DNA from: Acidobacteriota bacterium
Lineage (GTDB): Bacteria; Acidobacteriota; UBA6911; RPQK01; JADFOI01
Direction: 5' to 3'
NCBI GenBank assembly: GCA_030624355.1
Contig: JAUXKG010000089.1
Span: 1 to 8,046, forward strand
DNA length: 8,046 bases
The translations under genes and the position numbers were made by a program. Below the pieces are notes generated by a model. That model did not search any database. It saw nothing but the letters and a program-made list of their open reading frames with translations, and was not told the DNA's origin. This document shows, in pieces, positions 1 to 5,639 of this stretch; within the stretch, counting starts at the first letter, position 1, and each line of letters begins with the position of its first letter.

Positions 1-156
1 GGGAGCCTCGAACCTGGCAAATTAGCGGACCTGGTGGTCCTGGACAGAGATTACCTGAGTGTGCCTGAAGAGCAGATTTCCGACCTCAAGGTCACCCTCA
101 CCATGGTCGGGGGAAAAGTCGTCCATTCGACTCTGGGCCTCCAGGAAGACAATTGA
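1..156 (+). CDS. Amidohydrolase (YtcJ-like, amidohydrolase_3), C-terminal fragment
   Basis: Frame 1 is open from the window edge to a TGA at 154-156, giving the last 51 residues of a protein whose start lies outside the window. The segment begins GSLEPGKLADLVVLDRD and continues to TMVGGKVVHS. This is the typical end of metal-dependent amidohydrolases of the YtcJ / amidohydrolase_3 group, where the strand-rich C-terminal part returns to the small beta-sandwich domain: 'G-x-L-x-x-G-K-x-A-D-L-V-V-L-D' followed by 'V-x-x-T-x-V-G-G-K-V-V'. Family members hydrolyse amide or similar C-N bonds, but the metal-binding and catalytic residues lie upstream and cannot be checked, so no substrate can be given. 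The family call is fairly secure because the two end motifs are distinctive. The next gene starts about 150 bases downstream, so cotranscription is possible but not shown. Confidence 0.8.
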   Translation, partial: GSLEPGKLADLVVLDRDYLSVPEEQISDLKVTLTMVGGKVVHSTLGLQEDN

Positions 157-167
157 TACCGGCAAGA

Positions 168-186
168 ATTGATGCGAAGCATTGAT
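168..186 (+). other. Small imperfect hairpin after the amidohydrolase stop
   Basis: Positions 168-175 (ATTGATGC) can pair with 179-186 (GCATTGAT) around a GAA loop. As RNA this is an 8-pair stem with two G-U wobbles. It begins 12 bases after the amidohydrolase stop. No T-run follows, so it is not a standard intrinsic terminator. It could slow polymerase, protect the 3' end, or be chance. Confidence 0.25.
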
Positions 187-210
187 AGAATAGGCAGTCG
201 TCGCCTTATC

Positions 211-240
211 TTGTCAACTTAGCAGGCGCTGCTCCACTAT
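211..240 (+). promoter_or_regulatory. Candidate sigma-70-type promoter for the ClC gene
   Basis: TTGTCA at 211-216 matches the -35 consensus at five of six positions. After 18 bases comes CACTAT at 235-240, which matches the -10 consensus at only three positions. The predicted start would lie near 247, giving a leader of about 60 bases before the ClC start. The weak -10 makes this tentative. The remainder of the 157-305 gap shows nothing else recognisable. Confidence 0.25.
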
Positions 241-305
241 TTTCCAATGCGATTAATCCATCAAGAAAAGAACAGAGCCAACGCCCCGGGCGGCAAGGCT
301 GGCGA

Positions 306-2297
306 GTGTGGATGAGGCCACTCGTCCGATGGCTGAACAGGCATCACCCTCCAGAAATCACACTCCTCATGGTCGGCGCCCTGATCGTCGGCCTGGGTGC
401 TGGCTTTGGAGCTATCCTTTTCCGTTGGCTCATTGACACCATCAGGACGCTGGCTTTCACTGGTGGGAGCCAGGCTCTTTCCTTTATGGGGGAGTACTAC
501 CTGCTTGTCATACCGGCGATGGGTGGTCTGTTGGTGGGTCCGCTCGTCTACTATCTGGCCCGCGAGACCAAAGGGCATGGGGTGCCCGAGGTGATGGAGG
601 CAGTGGCCTTGAGGGGGGGGCGCATCCGTCCCATCGTGGTTGTCATTAAGGGACTGGCCTCCTCCATCTGTATTGGGACCGGCGGCTCCGCAGGTCGCGA
701 AGGTCCCATCGTTCAGATCGGTTCAGCTCTGGGATCGACTTTGGGTCAGGCATTGAAGATGTCTGATGATCGCATTCGAACACTGGTAGCCTGTGGGGCA
801 GCCGGGGGCATCGCCGCCACCTTTAATGCTCCCGTTGCCGGTGTTCTCTTTGCTCTGGAGGTGATCCTCGGCGAGTTTTCTGCCGCCCACTTCACCACGG
901 TTGTGATCGCCTCCGTAACAGCCAGTGTGGTAGGGCGGATCTTCGCGGGAGACGTGCCTGCCTTTGTGGTCCCGGAATACGCTCTTCAAACCCCTTGGGA
1001 GTTGCTGTTTTACGTCATGCTAGGTGTCATCGCGGCTCCAGTGGGGGTTGGCTTCGTCCGTATGCTTTACCGGATGGAGGATCTTTTTGAAGCTTGGAAC
1101 TTCCCCGAATATCTGAAACCAGCGGTTGGTGGTTTGGGTGTTGGCGTCCTGGGGTTGTTTGTGCCCCAAGTCTTTGGTGTGGGCTACGGGACTATTGAAA
1201 AGGCTCTCCACAGTGAAATGGCCCTGACGACTATGATGATTTTGCTTGTCTGTAAGATGGTTGCAACCTCGTTGACCTTGGGGTCCGGCGGCTCAGGGGG
1301 GGTGTTTGCCCCCTCGCTCTTCATGGGTGCAATGCTGGGTGGAGCCTGGGGGAATTTGGTGCACTTTGGATTTCCCAACATCACAGCCCAGTCGGGAGCC
1401 TATGCCCTGGTGGGAATGGCAGCCGTGTTTGCCGCCGCTGCTCGAGCTCCCATCTCTGCAATCATCATTCTTTTTGAGATGACCGGTGACTACCGGATTA
1501 TGCTGCCGCTAATGCTCTCTACCGTCATCGCCATGGTGTTGGCCGGGTTCTTGGAATCGGAATCTATTTACACCTTGAAACTCTCACGACGCGGGGTTCA
1601 CCTGGCACGTGGCCGGGATGTAGACGTGATGCAAAGCGTCCTGGTCTCCGAAGTGATGACAACGGATACGGTGCCTGTATCCTTGTCGATGAATCTTGGC
1701 CAAGTCGCTCATCACTTTCAAACCTATCAACGTCATGCTTTTCCGGTGGTCGATCAGAACCAGGTTCTTTGCGGCATTGTCAGCCTACAGGATCTGGATC
1801 GCTCTCTGACTCTTCCAGATCACGAAAAGCTCACAACTGCAGATATCAGCACTCGGTCGCTGGTAACCGTGTATCCCGATGAAACCATTGGAGCCGCTCT
1901 GGGGAAAATGGCCCCTCGGGACCTGAGCAGCCTGCCTGTCGTTGACCCGAATGATCGGCGCAGACTTCTGGGCGTAGTTCGGCGCCGCAACATCGTGAGA
2001 GCCTACAATCTAGCCATTGTGCGTCGGGAAGAGATACATCAGAAGGTGACCCAAACGCGGCTGGACAGTGGGGCTGCAGCCAGGTTTGTGGAATTGGAGG
2101 TGACAGAGGATTCTCCCGTTGTCAACCGGTCTCTGAGCACACTGTCGCTTCCCCGGGGTTGCGTCGTCGTCTCCATTCGGCGTGACCTCCAGGTGCTCAT
2201 TCCACATGGTGACACTGTGTTGAGGGCCGGCGACAAGGTGACGGCCTTTGTGGAAACAGAGGACGAGACAACACTCAAGAAGTATTTCCTTCGGTAG
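306..2297 (+). CDS. ClC-family anion channel/transporter with CBS pair and TrkA_C domain
   Basis: Predicted inner-membrane ClC protein moving chloride or a related anion. Residues 15-425 form the ClC membrane domain. The family signatures are GHGVP (90-94, the GSGIP position), GREGP (130-134, with gating glutamate E132), GVFAP (332-336, the GxFxP loop) and Y422 in ESESIYTLKL, the central anion-coordinating tyrosine. Residues 445-572 are two CBS domains, usually nucleotide-binding regulatory modules. Residues 593-663 resemble the TrkA_C/RCK_C ligand-binding domain (LPRGCVVVSIRRD, then PHGDTVLRAGDKV). At 663 residues it is longer than a bare ClC of about 450-470, and the soluble tail explains this. 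The internal proton glutamate of E. coli ClC (E203) is valine here (V186 in LFALEV). The start is GTG at 306, with ATG at 312 as an equally possible alternative. No strong Shine-Dalgarno sequence is seen for either. Codons 103-105 include eight consecutive G. Confidence 0.93.
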   Translation: MWMRPLVRWLNRHHPPEITLLMVGALIVGLGAGFGAILFRWLIDTIRTLAFTGGSQALSFMGEYYLLVIPAMGGLLVGPLVYYLARETKGHGVPEVMEAVALRGGRIRPIVVVIKGLASSICIGTGGSAGREGPIVQIGSALGSTLGQALKMSDDRIRTLVACGAAGGIAATFNAPVAGVLFALEVILGEFSAAHFTTVVIASVTASVVGRIFAGDVPAFVVPEYALQTPWELLFYVMLGVIAAPVGVGFVRMLYRMEDLFEAWNFPEYLKPAVGGLGVGVLGLFVPQVFGVGYGTIEKALHSEMALTTMMILLVCKMVATSLTLGSGGSGGVFAPSLFMGAMLGGAWGNLVHFGFPNITAQSGAYALVGMAAVFAAAARAPISAIIILFEMTGDYRIMLPLMLSTVIAMVLAGFLESESIYTLKLSRRGVHLARGRDVDVMQSVLVSEVMTTDTVPVSLSMNLGQVAHHFQTYQRHAFPVVDQNQVLCGIVSLQDLDRSLTLPDHEKLTTADISTRSLVTVYPDETIGAALGKMAPRDLSSLPVVDPNDRRRLLGVVRRRNIVRAYNLAIVRREEIHQKVTQTRLDSGAAARFVELEVTEDSPVVNRSLSTLSLPRGCVVVSIRRDLQVLIPHGDTVLRAGDKVTAFVETEDETTLKKYFLR

Positions 2298-2340
2298 TCA
2301 TCCAGCGATACAGCCTGTTCAGCTATCGCCCGATCACTCA

Positions 2341-2350
2341 CCCGTACGGG
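2341..2350. repeat. Perfect 10-base palindrome in the ClC-YqgE gap
   Basis: CCCGTACGGG reads the same on both strands and lies 44 bases after the ClC stop. It has no loop, so it is unlikely to be an RNA hairpin. It could be a protein-binding half-site pair, or chance. No partner copy was noticed in the window. Confidence 0.3.
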
Positions 2351-2399
2351 CTATGGGGCGTCTCTAACGCATTCAACCACTCAGGTGGAGTGTTCCCTG

Positions 2400-2419
2400 G
2401 GAAAGACCCGAGGGTTTCC
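2400..2419 (+). other. Leader hairpin upstream of the YqgE/AlgH gene
   Basis: GGAAA at 2400-2404 can pair with TTTCC at 2415-2419. Inside this, CC at 2407-2408 pairs with GG at 2413-2414 around a CGAG loop, with GA at 2405-2406 bulged. The hairpin ends 24 bases before the YqgE GTG start. There is no T-run, so a terminator is unlikely. It may be a structured leader or chance. The rest of the 2298-2443 gap shows no clear promoter. Confidence 0.25.
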
Positions 2420-2443
2420 ATCGTTTGGGACATGGGGTAATCT

Positions 2444-3049
2444 GTGCTGGTGAGAATCTTATCGCTGATCCTGCTGGCAACACTCTCTTTTTCCATTTGG
2501 CAGCCGACCGCCGAAGAGACGGAACCGGACACATTGACCGGACACTTCCTGGTGTCCACCAACCAGCTTCGGGATCCAGGCTTTGCCAAGACGGTTGTCT
2601 ATATCATCAAGCACAGTGCTGATGGTGCCATGGGGATCATCGTCAATCGACCGCGAGGCAAGGTGAGTTTGGCTGAAATCTCGGAGATGATGGGGTTGGA
2701 GCTGTCTGAGGATCAGACTGAGCTGGTTGTCTTCTACGGAGGCCCCGTAGAGCTGGACCGCGGTCTCCTGCTGCACAGCAGCGATGTGCTCTTGGAGACA
2801 AGCCACGTCGTTACTCAGGGAGTGGCAGTCACTTCAGATCCGGCGCTGTTGGAATCGATCGCCCAAGGTGCGGGACCTGAGAATTACATCTTCGCCTTGG
2901 GATACGCCGGATGGGCGCCGAACCAGCTGGAAAGGGAAATCGCCGCGGGATCCTGGCTGACCCAGGAAGCCGACCTGCCTTCCCTGTTTGCCGATGAGCC
3001 GGAAAAGACCTGGGAGCTTCTGATAGGAAAACGCGTCTTCCGTCTTTGA
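2444..3049 (+). CDS. YqgE/AlgH (UPF0301, DUF179) family protein with N-terminal signal-like segment
   Basis: The family is recognised from GHFLVSTNQLRDPGF (33-47), KTVVYIIKH (49-57), GAMGIIVNRP (61-70), YGGPV (98-102) and GYAGWAPNQLEREI (153-166), spanning the usual domain of about 185 residues. The biochemical role of the family is unsettled; the AlgH name comes from an alginate-regulation phenotype in Pseudomonas. Family members are normally cytosolic and begin near the GHFL motif. Here 32 residues precede it: a basic R4, a hydrophobic run at about 5-19, then PTAEETEPD, which together look like a signal peptide or anchor. An in-frame TAA at 2438-2440 lies just upstream, and the next in-frame ATG is deep in the domain at M63. 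The hydrophobic N-terminus therefore belongs to the protein if GTG 2444 or GTG 2450 is the start. A GGGG run at 2434-2437 is a weak ribosome-binding site. The gene follows ClC on the same strand after 146 bases. Confidence 0.88.
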   Translation: MLVRILSLILLATLSFSIWQPTAEETEPDTLTGHFLVSTNQLRDPGFAKTVVYIIKHSADGAMGIIVNRPRGKVSLAEISEMMGLELSEDQTELVVFYGGPVELDRGLLLHSSDVLLETSHVVTQGVAVTSDPALLESIAQGAGPENYIFALGYAGWAPNQLEREIAAGSWLTQEADLPSLFADEPEKTWELLIGKRVFRL

Positions 3050-3056
3050 TAAGGGC

Positions 3057-3959
3057 TTACTTGAGCACCGTGTCGAACGCGATGATGATGCTGGCGCCCA
3101 AGACCACCAGAGTGGCACCGACGATCAAGCGAAGGGTAATGCGCTCGAGGTCATGGAGAACAAAGTAGGCCACCAGGATTGTGAATAGCGATTGAGTGCC
3201 TACCAGAGGATCCACTATGGCTATGGGGCCGCGGTCAAGAGCCTCGAACATAGAGAACAGGGCGATAGCGCCAAGGACTCCGGAGATTGAGAAGAACAGA
3301 TAGGAACGGCGAGGCGCAGAGAGCACCTGTGAGCGTCTCCAGATGAGCCCATAGCCTGCCAGTGCCGAAAAGGCTGCCGTTTGGTTGATGACCAGTGCCT
3401 CCAAGACCGGCAAGGGTGTGGTGCTCAGTCCGAAGCGGCGAATCACGTTTCCAAGAGCGAAGACTGTTGCGCCCATCAACGGAATCCACAGCTCTCGCTT
3501 TCGCCAGCCGGTGATATTCCCTCCCTTCGAAAAGACCAGAGTCACCACACCGGCGACCAGCAGAAAAATCCCGGCAAACAACGGGGGCTTTGCTGGTTCT
3601 CCCAACCACAGCATGGCGATGAGGGTGGCAATAAGAGGACGCGAACTCAGAGCGGCTGAGTTGATGGTGGCACCTACCCGATCGACGCCGGCAGCGCTGG
3701 TCACTCTTCCCAAGGCGGTTCCAGCGAAACCGGCCAATCCGAAGATGCAGACCGAGCGCACCGAAAGGTGGGCAAACAAGTCCTCTCCCGGCTGCGTGCC
3801 CAGGAGAAGAACCCAGAATACCACCAGGGTGACCGATACCATGGTCAGAGCGCACTGCAGGGGATTCCCTCCGATGGCCAGACCTCGTTTGTTGACAACT
3901 GGGACGATGCCCCAGAAAAGAGCCGTCAGCAGAGCAAATATGTATACCTGTGAAGACAT
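3057..3959 (-). CDS. EamA/DMT-superfamily permease
   Basis: This 300-residue protein is almost all hydrophobic and fits the ten-helix, two-repeat layout of the drug/metabolite transporter superfamily. The first EamA repeat spans about 5-143 and the second about 156-293. Approximate membrane helices are 5-24, 36-53, 70-86, 100-118, 125-143, 156-172, 187-206, 219-238, 246-267 and 274-294. The first repeat ends with WLGEPAKPP followed by a glycine-rich helix, and the second ends with LHDLERIT followed by VGATLVVLGA. Both are common EamA endings at helix 4/5 and helix 9/10. Members export or import small metabolites such as amino acids or nucleotides; nothing here fixes the substrate. The start is ATG (CAT at 3957-3959 on the plus strand). 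An AGGGGAA at 3979-3973 lies 13 bases upstream, somewhat far for a ribosome-binding site. The gene converges with the YqgE gene, 7 bases between stops, and diverges from the aldehyde dehydrogenase gene. No terminator is visible in the convergent gap. Confidence 0.9.
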   Translation of the reverse strand: MSSQVYIFALLTALFWGIVPVVNKRGLAIGGNPLQCALTMVSVTLVVFWVLLLGTQPGEDLFAHLSVRSVCIFGLAGFAGTALGRVTSAAGVDRVGATINSAALSSRPLIATLIAMLWLGEPAKPPLFAGIFLLVAGVVTLVFSKGGNITGWRKRELWIPLMGATVFALGNVIRRFGLSTTPLPVLEALVINQTAAFSALAGYGLIWRRSQVLSAPRRSYLFFSISGVLGAIALFSMFEALDRGPIAIVDPLVGTQSLFTILVAYFVLHDLERITLRLIVGATLVVLGASIIIAFDTVLK

Positions 3960-4019
3960 CTGATGCTGGGTGTTCCCCTGAAGACAAATAGAGAATGATG
4001 CCTGAAATTTTCGCAGAAG

Positions 4020-4061
4020 TCACTGACCGAAGAAACGGCAAAGGGTGGCTCTCGTCAGTGA
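4020..4061. promoter_or_regulatory. Perfect 8-base inverted repeat, possible operator between divergent genes
   Basis: TCACTGAC at 4020-4027 is the exact reverse complement of GTCAGTGA at 4054-4061, with a 26-base spacer. The arm centres are 34 bases apart, a little over three DNA helix turns, which would suit two dimers or a looped binding mode. The right arm ends two bases before the -35 element of the proposed dehydrogenase promoter. Its place in the divergent region fits an operator, but no regulator can be named. Confidence 0.4.
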
Positions 4062-4062
4062 T

Positions 4063-4092
4063 TTGGCCATCTTTGCGGCTGCCATATAGAAT
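4063..4092 (+). promoter_or_regulatory. Candidate promoter for the aldehyde dehydrogenase operon
   Basis: TTGGCC at 4063-4068 and TAGAAT at 4087-4092 are separated by 18 bases. The -10 matches consensus at five of six positions and the -35 at three to four. Transcription would begin near 4099, only a few bases before the nested repeat at 4102-4143. A perfect TATAAT also occurs at 4132-4137, but it has no good -35, and its start near 4144 would leave almost no leader, so I favour the upstream site. Confidence 0.35.
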
Positions 4093-4101
4093 AGGTTGGT
4101 A

Positions 4102-4143
4102 GCCCGGACCATGCATAAGTGAAAACCTATGTATAATCCGGGC
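4102..4143 (+). repeat. 42-base nested inverted repeat next to the dehydrogenase ribosome-binding site
   Basis: GCCCGGA (4102-4108) is the exact reverse complement of TCCGGGC (4137-4143). Inside it, ATGCATA (4111-4117) pairs with TATGTAT (4128-4134) with one G-T mismatch, which is a G-U pair in RNA. The two stems are separated by a symmetric CC/AA internal loop and closed by a 10-base loop (4118-4127). The repeat contains TATAAT at 4132-4137 and stops one base before the AGGAG at 4145-4149. It may act as DNA (operator over a promoter) or as RNA (leader hairpin affecting translation). No T-run follows, so it is not a simple terminator. Confidence 0.5.
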
Positions 4144-4144
4144 A

Positions 4145-4149
4145 AGGAG
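4145..4149 (+). promoter_or_regulatory. Shine-Dalgarno sequence unusually close to the dehydrogenase start
   Basis: AGGAG is a strong Shine-Dalgarno match, but only one base separates it from the ATG at 4151. The usual gap is about 5-9 bases. A CTG at 4157 would have a 7-base gap and stays in frame, so rare CTG initiation is an alternative that would remove two residues. Confidence 0.5.
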
Positions 4150-4150
4150 C

Positions 4151-5626
4151 ATGAAGCTGGAAAAAATAAATCAATCGTCCGGGATAGCAGTTCGCGAAGA
4201 GGGGCTCTTTGTTAATGGAGAGATGCGTGCCGCTGTCTCTGGAGCCACCTTTGATGATTTCAATCCCACCACCGGTGAGCTGTATGCTCGAGTGGCTGAT
4301 GCGGGTGTGGAAGACGCCAGTATGGCCATTGAAGCGGCCCAGGCCGCCACTCGAACCTGGCAGCAGCTGACAGGTTCGGAGAGGGAAAACGTTCTGTGGA
4401 GGGCAGCCTCCGCACTGGAAGAGCAATCAGAGGAGTTTGTAGAGGTCCTCATTGACGAAGCGGGTTCGACGGTCAGCAAGGCCCGTTCAGAGGTGAGCAA
4501 GTCTGTGGATCTGGTGCGGGCGGCGGCCGGAGATGTGCGGCGGGTGGAAGGGAAAACCACCCCCAGCGCCAAATGCTCGTTTAGCATCAGACAGCCGGTG
4601 GGGGTAGTGGTCGCGATTACCCCCTGGAATGTCCCCTTGACCCTGGCGGCCAAGAAGGTTGCACTGGGTTTGTCAACGGGCAACACCCTGGTTCTCAAAC
4701 CCTCCCCTCTGGCACCCGTGATCGCGGTGATGCTGGGACGTGTCTTTGACGAAGCGGGTTTGCCTCCGGGAGCACTGAATGTCATTCCGGGTCCAGGCAA
4801 GCCCTTGGGAGACCTCTTTGTGGCACACCCGGATGTGAAAGCCATCACCTTCACGGGTTCTACCGCCACCGGGAAGTACCTGGCTGGCGGGGCGGCCGCC
4901 AACCTGAAGAGATTCGGACTGGAACTGGGTGGTAAGAATCCGGCCATTGTTCTGCGTGATGCGGACCTGGAGCGGGCCGCCCAGGCCATTGTCTTCAGTG
5001 CCTTTTATCATTCCGGGCAGAACTGCATGGCGGCCAGCCGGGTGATTGTGGAAGGACCCTGTTATGAAGAGATGGTGGAGCGGTTGGGTAGCAGAGCCTC
5101 GAATCTGAAGGTGGGAGATCCACGCTCACCGGAAACCCATCTGGGGCCCATTATCAACGACGAACAACTGCAGAGGGTGCACCGGTTGGTGACCGATTCG
5201 ATTAATGCGGGAGCCAGGCTGGTGTGTGGAGGAACACCCGACCCACCTTTTTACCCTGCCACAGTTGTCGCCGATGTGCGCCCCGGGATGAGTTTGTTTG
5301 AGGAGGAGACCTTCGGGCCGGTGGCGGCCGTGATCCAGGCCGAAGACGCCGCCGATGCCTTGCAGCTGGCCAACAACAGTCGCTACGGATTATCCGCGGG
5401 TATCTTTACCCGTGACATTCAGAAAGGTCTGAAGTTAGCCCAACAGCTTGAAGTTGGAATGGTCCATATCAACGACTCTCCCACCTACACCGAACCCACA
5501 GTCCCCTTTGGGGGCGTGAAGGAGAGCGGCTACGGTCGAGAAGGCACAGGCGGCTGGGCCTGGCAGGAGATGACCGAGTCCAAATGGATCACTGTTCTGC
5601 TCGAGGAAAAACAATTTCCCTTTTGA
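4151..5626 (+). CDS. NAD(P)+-dependent aldehyde dehydrogenase
   Basis: Oxidises an aldehyde to its carboxylic acid with NAD(P)+, probably in the cytosol. At 491 residues it has the standard ALDH length and a full set of active-site motifs: TPWNVPL with oxyanion N160, VLKPS with cofactor-binding K183, FTGSTATGK (234-242), LELGGKNP with general base E258, GQNC with catalytic cysteine C292, and EETFGP with ribose-binding E386. The glutamate-cysteine spacing of 34 is usual. The C-terminal motif HINDSPTYTEPTVPFGGVKESGYGREG recalls the ALDH branch containing lactaldehyde, benzaldehyde, vanillin and salicylaldehyde dehydrogenases. The substrate cannot be fixed from this. It lies 13 bases ahead of the sensor kinase gene and is probably the first gene of that operon. 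The start ATG has a very close ribosome-binding site and a long inverted repeat just upstream, so control at or near initiation is plausible. The next in-frame ATG (codon 25) would cut off normal N-terminal family sequence. Confidence 0.93.
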   Translation: MKLEKINQSSGIAVREEGLFVNGEMRAAVSGATFDDFNPTTGELYARVADAGVEDASMAIEAAQAATRTWQQLTGSERENVLWRAASALEEQSEEFVEVLIDEAGSTVSKARSEVSKSVDLVRAAAGDVRRVEGKTTPSAKCSFSIRQPVGVVVAITPWNVPLTLAAKKVALGLSTGNTLVLKPSPLAPVIAVMLGRVFDEAGLPPGALNVIPGPGKPLGDLFVAHPDVKAITFTGSTATGKYLAGGAAANLKRFGLELGGKNPAIVLRDADLERAAQAIVFSAFYHSGQNCMAASRVIVEGPCYEEMVERLGSRASNLKVGDPRSPETHLGPIINDEQLQRVHRLVTDSINAGARLVCGGTPDPPFYPATVVADVRPGMSLFEEETFGPVAAVIQAEDAADALQLANNSRYGLSAGIFTRDIQKGLKLAQQLEVGMVHINDSPTYTEPTVPFGGVKESGYGREGTGGWAWQEMTESKWITVLLEEKQFPF

Positions 5627-5639
5627 GAGGGATAGAGAC

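Noticed and set aside
152..187. Three copies of ATTGAT at 152, 168 and 181 as an iteron or operator array
   Set aside because: The spacing is uneven (16 then 13 bases), the copies are only six bases long, one lies within the stop-codon region of the preceding gene, and two are explained by the small hairpin at 168-186.
2432..2440. Two-codon minimal frame ATG GGG TAA just before the YqgE start
   Set aside because: Too short to be meaningful without ribosome data, and its GGGG is better explained as part of the weak ribosome-binding site for the GTG at 2444.
3050..3056. Bidirectional terminator between the converging YqgE and EamA genes
   Set aside because: The gap is seven bases with no inverted repeat or T-run around it.
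3385..3963. Plus-strand open frame of 192 codons antisense to the EamA gene
   Set aside because: No family motif and composition rich in Arg, Pro and Thr; the EamA protein on the other strand accounts for the codon pattern.
3235..4152. Minus-strand open frame of 305 codons overlapping the EamA gene
   Set aside because: It lies in another frame of the same strand as a clear membrane transporter, has no recognisable domain and is rich in Arg, Ser, His and Gly as expected for an out-of-frame reading of G+C-rich coding DNA.
4171..4989. Minus-strand open frame of 272 codons antisense to the aldehyde dehydrogenase
   Set aside because: Low-complexity Ser/Ala/Thr/Arg translation typical of the antisense of a G+C-rich gene; the sense frame has complete ALDH active-site motifs.
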